Shown here in pieces: positions 5,760 to 9,815 of a stretch of 9,815 nt of DNA. A model generated the notes under the pieces. The model saw only the letters and a list, made by a program, of their open reading frames with translations. It was not told where the DNA came from and ran no database searches. The stretch comes from Aquifex sp. (GTDB lineage: Bacteria > Aquificota > Aquificia > Aquificales > Aquificaceae), in assembly GCA_015487405.1 (NCBI GenBank), contig WFPV01000115.1, forward strand, positions 1 to 9,815, in the 5' to 3' direction. Within the stretch, counting starts at the first letter, position 1; every line of letters begins with the position of its first letter. The position numbers were made by a program, and so were the translations under genes.

Positions 5760-8700
5760 ATGAAGCATAAAGAACTAATTAGCATCAGAAGAGATTACAG
5801 ACCCGTATTTATCTTGGGAGATGAGGAAAGTGAGAATTACTGGAAAACTTACATACCTCACGATAACTTCCTTGAGTTTCTAAATAAAGTTATAAAAGTA
5901 GTTGAAGGAAAAGATAAGAAAACAGCTGTATGGCTTCAAGGTTCTTACGGAGTAGGGAAAAGTCATGCCTGTAGCGTGATAGCTCATCTCCTATTTGACC
6001 CTTGGGAAGAAATAAAAGATTACGTAGAAAAGGACATATCCGACCCTCAAACCACCGGAAAACTTAAAAATTTAAGAAAGGAGGAAAGGTTCATACCTGT
6101 ATATCTTATAGGAACGGGAGAAGTTCCCGAACTTAACTTTATGAGCATATATATAAAAAACCGTATAGCTAACAGACTACAAGAACTCAATTTGAACATT
6201 CCCATCCCTAAAACTGAAATAGACTTACTTATAGAAGAAGTTGAAAAAGAAGATGAAGGCGAATTGCTCAGATATTTTAAAAATTATTACGATACTAAAG
6301 AAGCACTCTTAAACGACTTAATGAGAAATCCTCCAAACAGCGAAGCTTTAAGGAAAGTTTACAGATACTTTGCAGAAAAAGGTAAACACATACTTAAGGA
6401 TTTCAAAGAGTGGCTAAAAGAAGTAAATGAGCTTATTTATCAAAATGGTTATTCAGGTATACTCCTAATTTGGGATGAATTTACTCAAATATTGGACACA
6501 GATATAAAGCATTTAGAAAAAATTCAAAACCTCCTTGCAGAAAATCCAAATATCTACCTCATTATAGTAAGTCATAGAACAGCCCAGCAGTATAGAACAC
6601 GCTTTGACGAACAAACTCTAAAGAAGGTTGCAGACAGATTCGTTCATCATCACCTCAAACTTGTTGAAACAACAGTATTTGAAATCCTAAAAAGAGCCAT
6701 AGATAGAAGTGAAAAGTGGAAAAAAGTAAGAGACAAAAAATATTCAAGAATACCGCGGCTTGTGGATGGAATAGTTCAACTATTTGAAGACAGCAGGCAA
6801 AAACCAAAACCTGAAGATATAAGAGACCTGTATCCTCTACATCCCTATACTATTCTTCTTGCAACCCATATAGCGGATAAGTTTCTTTCCGCAGGAAGAA
6901 GCATTTTTGACTTTCTTTTTGGAGAAGAAGGAAAGCTAATAGAGTTTATGGAAAAAGAAGTAGAAGAAGAGCCTTTCCTAACAGTAGATTACTTATGGGA
7001 TTACTTTTACAAACAAATTGAAGAAAGGGACTTAGGACAGCATGCAAGAGACGTTTTCAATCATTTCAATACTAAAAAGGCACAAGTAGAAAGCTTAGGA
7101 GAAGAATACCTAAAAGTTTTCAAGACTCTAATGGTTCTTAACATACTTTACAAATCTGCGGAAAACCCAAACAATTATCTCTATCCAAACGAGGAAAATG
7201 TGAAGCTTGCATATACAGGAACTCCTATAAAGGAAAAAGTTTCTGAAATCTTAAAACAATTAGATGCTAAGGAAATTATTAGGAGAAATCCTGACGGTAA
7301 TTTCCTGATTGCATCCTCTTTATTACCTGAAAATGAACTTAAAGATAAAGAAAAACAATTAAGATATAAATACGATACTATAAGTAAAGCAATAAAAAAC
7401 TTTGCGGAGAAAGAAATAAAAGAAAATCTCTTTAAGAATATTTTAAGAGAGGTAGATTTATTTATAGTTTTCCCAGAGGAGTCTTATAGAAATAGAATTT
7501 TTGAAGATTACAAATTAAAAATAGTTTTAGGCATTGCCACAACAGTATCAGAGAAAGATAAATACAAAGAAAAATTTTTAAAAGATTCAAAAGAATTAGA
7601 AAATACTATTTTCATTCTCTGGGATAAAGAGTTTACTCAGGAAAAATTAGAAGAGTGGATACAGTGGAAAGCTAAAGAAGAAGTTGCTCAAGCACACAAT
7701 ATTACTTCCGAAAGAGATTATGCGAGAAGAATGTCCGAACAGATTCTTAAAGAATTCATCAATAAAAATACGTATATAACATTATTCTTCAGGGGAGAAA
7801 AAATAGAAACTATTAGAGCGAATCTTTCAAATGAAATAGATAAACTTAGTGCAGAAATTTTCCACAGAGGACCTGACATACTTAATATAAGAAATGAAAA
7901 TTTATGGAAAAAATCCGGAAGAATAATTGAAAAAGTTTTGAAAGCTCAAAGATTAGAAGATTTAGAAAATACTTTTAATAGAAATCCTGAAAAAGAACTT
8001 CTTAAAGCTCTTAATGATAACTATGGAACAAAAATCCTAAAGAAAGATTTTTCCATAAATGATAGGGCTGACCCTTCCCACCCTATAATTGTATTAAAAG
8101 CGAAAATTGAGGAGGTTTTCTTCGGAAAATCAAGAGTAAGGGCAAACGAATTTGATTTTCTAAAAAAACCGCCATACGGTTTATATAACAACAAAGTAAG
8201 TGCATTTTTGCTTTCTGTAGCGTTTAAGGTTTTACAGGATAAATTGTTCAAAGCAGGTATAGGAAAAGCTTCTAATACAGATTTAGAAGAATTCATAAGA
8301 GGAATCATAGAAGGCAAAAGAACAAATATAGAACTAAGGCTGGGAAGCGAATTAGAACAGAAAGTAGCAGATACTTTAAAAGATATATTCACAGATATTG
8401 TTAATTTCACTGAGGATGATAAGTATATACAGCAGGTTAGAAACAGAATAAGAGAATTTATAAGAGAAAAAGTAGGTTATCCTATATGGGTTATTGCTCA
8501 TCTTGATGAAAGTAATTTAAGAAACTTTTATACAAATGTGGAGGAATTGAAGAGCGTTATTCGTAAACTTTCAACCTTTATAAGGAAATCTTCAGAGGAA
8601 GTAAAAGAAGAAGAGTTAAATGAGCTATACGGAAATATAACTAAATTTAAAATTACTCTAAAACAATTAATTACAAAAGAAAACTTTATCAAAGGATGGA

Positions 8701-9113
8701 ATGAATTTATAGGAAGGAAAATAGGCAAAAGAGATGTAAGTATAGAGGAAGTTGAAAGAGAACTTAAATTACCTCAAAATCCGAATTTCTGGGAAGAAGA
8801 AAAGCTCTCTGCGGAAATAGATGGTCTAATTTATCAGTTGGAAAAGGCAAAAGCACAGTCTATGGGAACCTATGTAATAGAAAATTCAAAGAGAGAATTC
8901 AAAGTTGAAAATTATAAAAATAAAACCCACAATTACACTGTATCTCGGAAAAGCTCAGAAATGTCTCAAGAAGAAGATAATTTTATAATAGAAGAAATAA
9001 TAAAATCCCTATCCTCAAATGAACTGGTAGAGTTAGTGCTAAATCTATTAGATGAGTTTCCAGATGTAAAACCCTTTGTAGAAAGATGGCTAAGAGTTAA
9101 AGGCTATGGTTAG
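5760..9113 (+). CDS. brxC: BrxC-type (PglY-like) BREX ATPase
   Basis: A 1117-residue P-loop ATPase, the usual length for BrxC/PglY, the core AAA+-like component of BREX systems that acts on DNA with PglZ. Walker A is G61-S-Y-G-V-G-K67-S-H. Walker B is the hydrophobic strand G233-I-L-L-I-W-D239-E240-F. A sensor-1-like S271-H-R follows. The family-typical Y358-P-L-H-P362 then G379-R-S-I-F-D-F385 segment places R380 as a possible sensor-2 or finger arginine. The rest is long, helical and Lys/Glu-rich, ending in a conserved-looking short helical domain (about 1075-1117). The ATG has GGTGGAG (5745-5751) 8 nt upstream, a good Shine-Dalgarno. The last 8 nt overlap the next gene. The 3' half is visibly more AT-rich than the 5' half. 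Family membership is clear; the type 4 assignment rests on the neighbouring brxP. Confidence 0.85.
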   Translation: MKHKELISIRRDYRPVFILGDEESENYWKTYIPHDNFLEFLNKVIKVVEGKDKKTAVWLQGSYGVGKSHACSVIAHLLFDPWEEIKDYVEKDISDPQTTGKLKNLRKEERFIPVYLIGTGEVPELNFMSIYIKNRIANRLQELNLNIPIPKTEIDLLIEEVEKEDEGELLRYFKNYYDTKEALLNDLMRNPPNSEALRKVYRYFAEKGKHILKDFKEWLKEVNELIYQNGYSGILLIWDEFTQILDTDIKHLEKIQNLLAENPNIYLIIVSHRTAQQYRTRFDEQTLKKVADRFVHHHLKLVETTVFEILKRAIDRSEKWKKVRDKKYSRIPRLVDGIVQLFEDSRQKPKPEDIRDLYPLHPYTILLATHIADKFLSAGRSIFDFLFGEEGKLIEFMEKEVEEEPFLTVDYLWDYFYKQIEERDLGQHARDVFNHFNTKKAQVESLGEEYLKVFKTLMVLNILYKSAENPNNYLYPNEENVKLAYTGTPIKEKVSEILKQLDAKEIIRRNPDGNFLIASSLLPENELKDKEKQLRYKYDTISKAIKNFAEKEIKENLFKNILREVDLFIVFPEESYRNRIFEDYKLKIVLGIATTVSEKDKYKEKFLKDSKELENTIFILWDKEFTQEKLEEWIQWKAKEEVAQAHNITSERDYARRMSEQILKEFINKNTYITLFFRGEKIETIRANLSNEIDKLSAEIFHRGPDILNIRNENLWKKSGRIIEKVLKAQRLEDLENTFNRNPEKELLKALNDNYGTKILKKDFSINDRADPSHPIIVLKAKIEEVFFGKSRVRANEFDFLKKPPYGLYNNKVSAFLLSVAFKVLQDKLFKAGIGKASNTDLEEFIRGIIEGKRTNIELRLGSELEQKVADTLKDIFTDIVNFTEDDKYIQQVRNRIREFIREKVGYPIWVIAHLDESNLRNFYTNVEELKSVIRKLSTFIRKSSEEVKEEELNELYGNITKFKITLKQLITKENFIKGWNEFIGRKIGKRDVSIEEVERELKLPQNPNFWEEEKLSAEIDGLIYQLEKAKAQSMGTYVIENSKREFKVENYKNKTHNYTVSRKSSEMSQEEDNFIIEEIIKSLSSNELVELVLNLLDEFPDVKPFVERWLRVKGYG

Positions 9114-9815
9114 AAAAGTAAGTAATTTAGAGGAATTTAAAAGAGAATTTGAAAAGGAGCTAAGTAATGCCTATAATCGCACGATAGGTGTTAGGCTGCT
9201 TTTAGTGGATGACTTTCAAAGTTTAAGGAATTTCAAAAAAGAACTTGAAAAAGCAGGCGAAAGAATAGCTTATCTGGAAGATTTCGTTCACCACGGAAAG
9301 AATTGGCTATCTCAAGATGATATTAGAGAAGTTATCAAAAATCTAATAGAACAAGGAAAAATTACCTACCTGTTTTCAGCAGATAATATTTTAAGATTTT
9401 ACACCCAAGATGATTTTTACAGCTTTTTAACAGCAATTTTTAGAGAGAGAACAAAAAATAATGGATACGTTATTTTAGTTATTTCCGGACTATATGAAAG
9501 AATAGAACCTTTAATTAGTTCCAATAGAAATTCTATTTATAAGCTAATTTCCTACTATGAACCTGTAAGGACTAAGCTTTTAGTCTTTAATCCAGAAATT
9601 GAATTAAATATTAACTTCATTAGAAACTTTAGAGAACTTCTAAGATTATGGGATTTGAATGAAAGTAAAGTTTTTATAAAGATTGGAAGCGTATATGAAA
9701 ATGCTCAAAATGCTTTTCCGGATTCTGCCGTTGAAGTCATTAAAGTAGACTCAGAAAAAGATTTTATAAAAGCTTTAGGATTTGAAGAAGGAATTCCATT
9801 CGCAGACAAAAGAAC
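9106..9815 (+). CDS. pglZ: Probable PglZ, N-terminal part, cut by the window end
   Basis: ATG 9106 overlaps the brxC stop (ATGGTTAG) and opens a frame with no stop to the window end, giving 236 codons. The visible part alternates beta-strand-like stretches (IGVRLLLVDD at 27-36, GYVILVISG, TKLLVF, KVFIKIGSVYE) with helices, suggesting a Rossmann-like alpha/beta domain. No P-loop or catalytic metal motif is seen, and I recognise no family from residues alone. The PglZ call rests on type 4 gene order (brxP, brxC, pglZ, brxL), tight coupling to brxC, and general similarity to the 'VRLLLVDD-x-Q-S-L' beginning I associate with BREX PglZ N-termini. The alkaline-phosphatase-like core of PglZ would lie beyond the window. 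AAAGG at 9099-9103 is too close to be a good Shine-Dalgarno, so translation is probably coupled. A BrxF- or BrxB-like protein is the main alternative. Confidence 0.55.
   Translation, partial: MVRKVSNLEEFKREFEKELSNAYNRTIGVRLLLVDDFQSLRNFKKELEKAGERIAYLEDFVHHGKNWLSQDDIREVIKNLIEQGKITYLFSADNILRFYTQDDFYSFLTAIFRERTKNNGYVILVISGLYERIEPLISSNRNSIYKLISYYEPVRTKLLVFNPEIELNINFIRNFRELLRLWDLNESKVFIKIGSVYENAQNAFPDSAVEVIKVDSEKDFIKALGFEEGIPFADKR

Noticed and set aside
8021..8410. 129-codon open frame on the minus strand inside brxC
   Set aside because: It lies antisense to a well-supported gene in AT-rich Lys/Glu coding sequence, has Ser/Phe-rich composition typical of antisense frames and no recognisable motif.
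1..9815. CRISPR array, tRNA/rRNA genes, insertion sequences or integrase
   Set aside because: No regularly spaced repeats, tRNA-like cloverleaf, rRNA-like stretch, transposase motif or terminal inverted repeats were seen on reading.

Overview
The window looks like chromosomal DNA from a thermophilic bacterium of the Aquificales (Aquifex or Hydrogenivirga type). This is inferred from the Lys/Glu-rich, Gln-poor proteins, heavy use of AGA/AGG and ATA codons, very tight gene packing and the kind of housekeeping proteins present. The species cannot be fixed from sequence alone. Every supported gene is on the + strand.

The left part (1-2538) has moderate G+C and ordinary genes. A short stem-loop is followed by a calcineurin-type metallophosphoesterase and a second small hairpin. 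Then comes a tight three-gene cluster: a DUF59/MIP18-type Fe-S assembly protein, a DUF2249-DUF1858 fusion, and a roughly 12-helix membrane protein that resembles a heme-copper oxidase subunit I or NnrS scaffold. This cluster reads as a sulfur, Fe-S or heme related unit.

The junction (2539-2826) holds a decayed small membrane-protein ORF, a short AT-rich inverted repeat, and a 27-codon hydrophobic ORF with the strongest Shine-Dalgarno sequence in the window. That ORF ends 9 nt before the next gene.

The right part (2827-9815) is AT-rich and forms one operon that I interpret as a type 4 BREX antiphage system. In order it contains BrxP (PP-loop 'PAPS reductase' domain, Fe-S cysteines and a C-terminal DUF4007-like domain), a stand-alone paralogue of that DUF4007-like domain, the large ATPase BrxC, and the N-terminal part of a probable PglZ that runs off the window. 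BrxL would be expected further on. No DNA methyltransferase (PglX) is present, as expected for type 4. BrxP may therefore supply a sulfur-based rather than methyl-based DNA mark, which is unproven here.

The most unusual points are the tandem duplication of the DUF4007-like domain, an in-frame ATG behind an SD-like run inside brxP that could release that domain as a separate protein, the leader ORF before brxP, and the ATP-type PP-loop plus twelve cysteines in BrxP.
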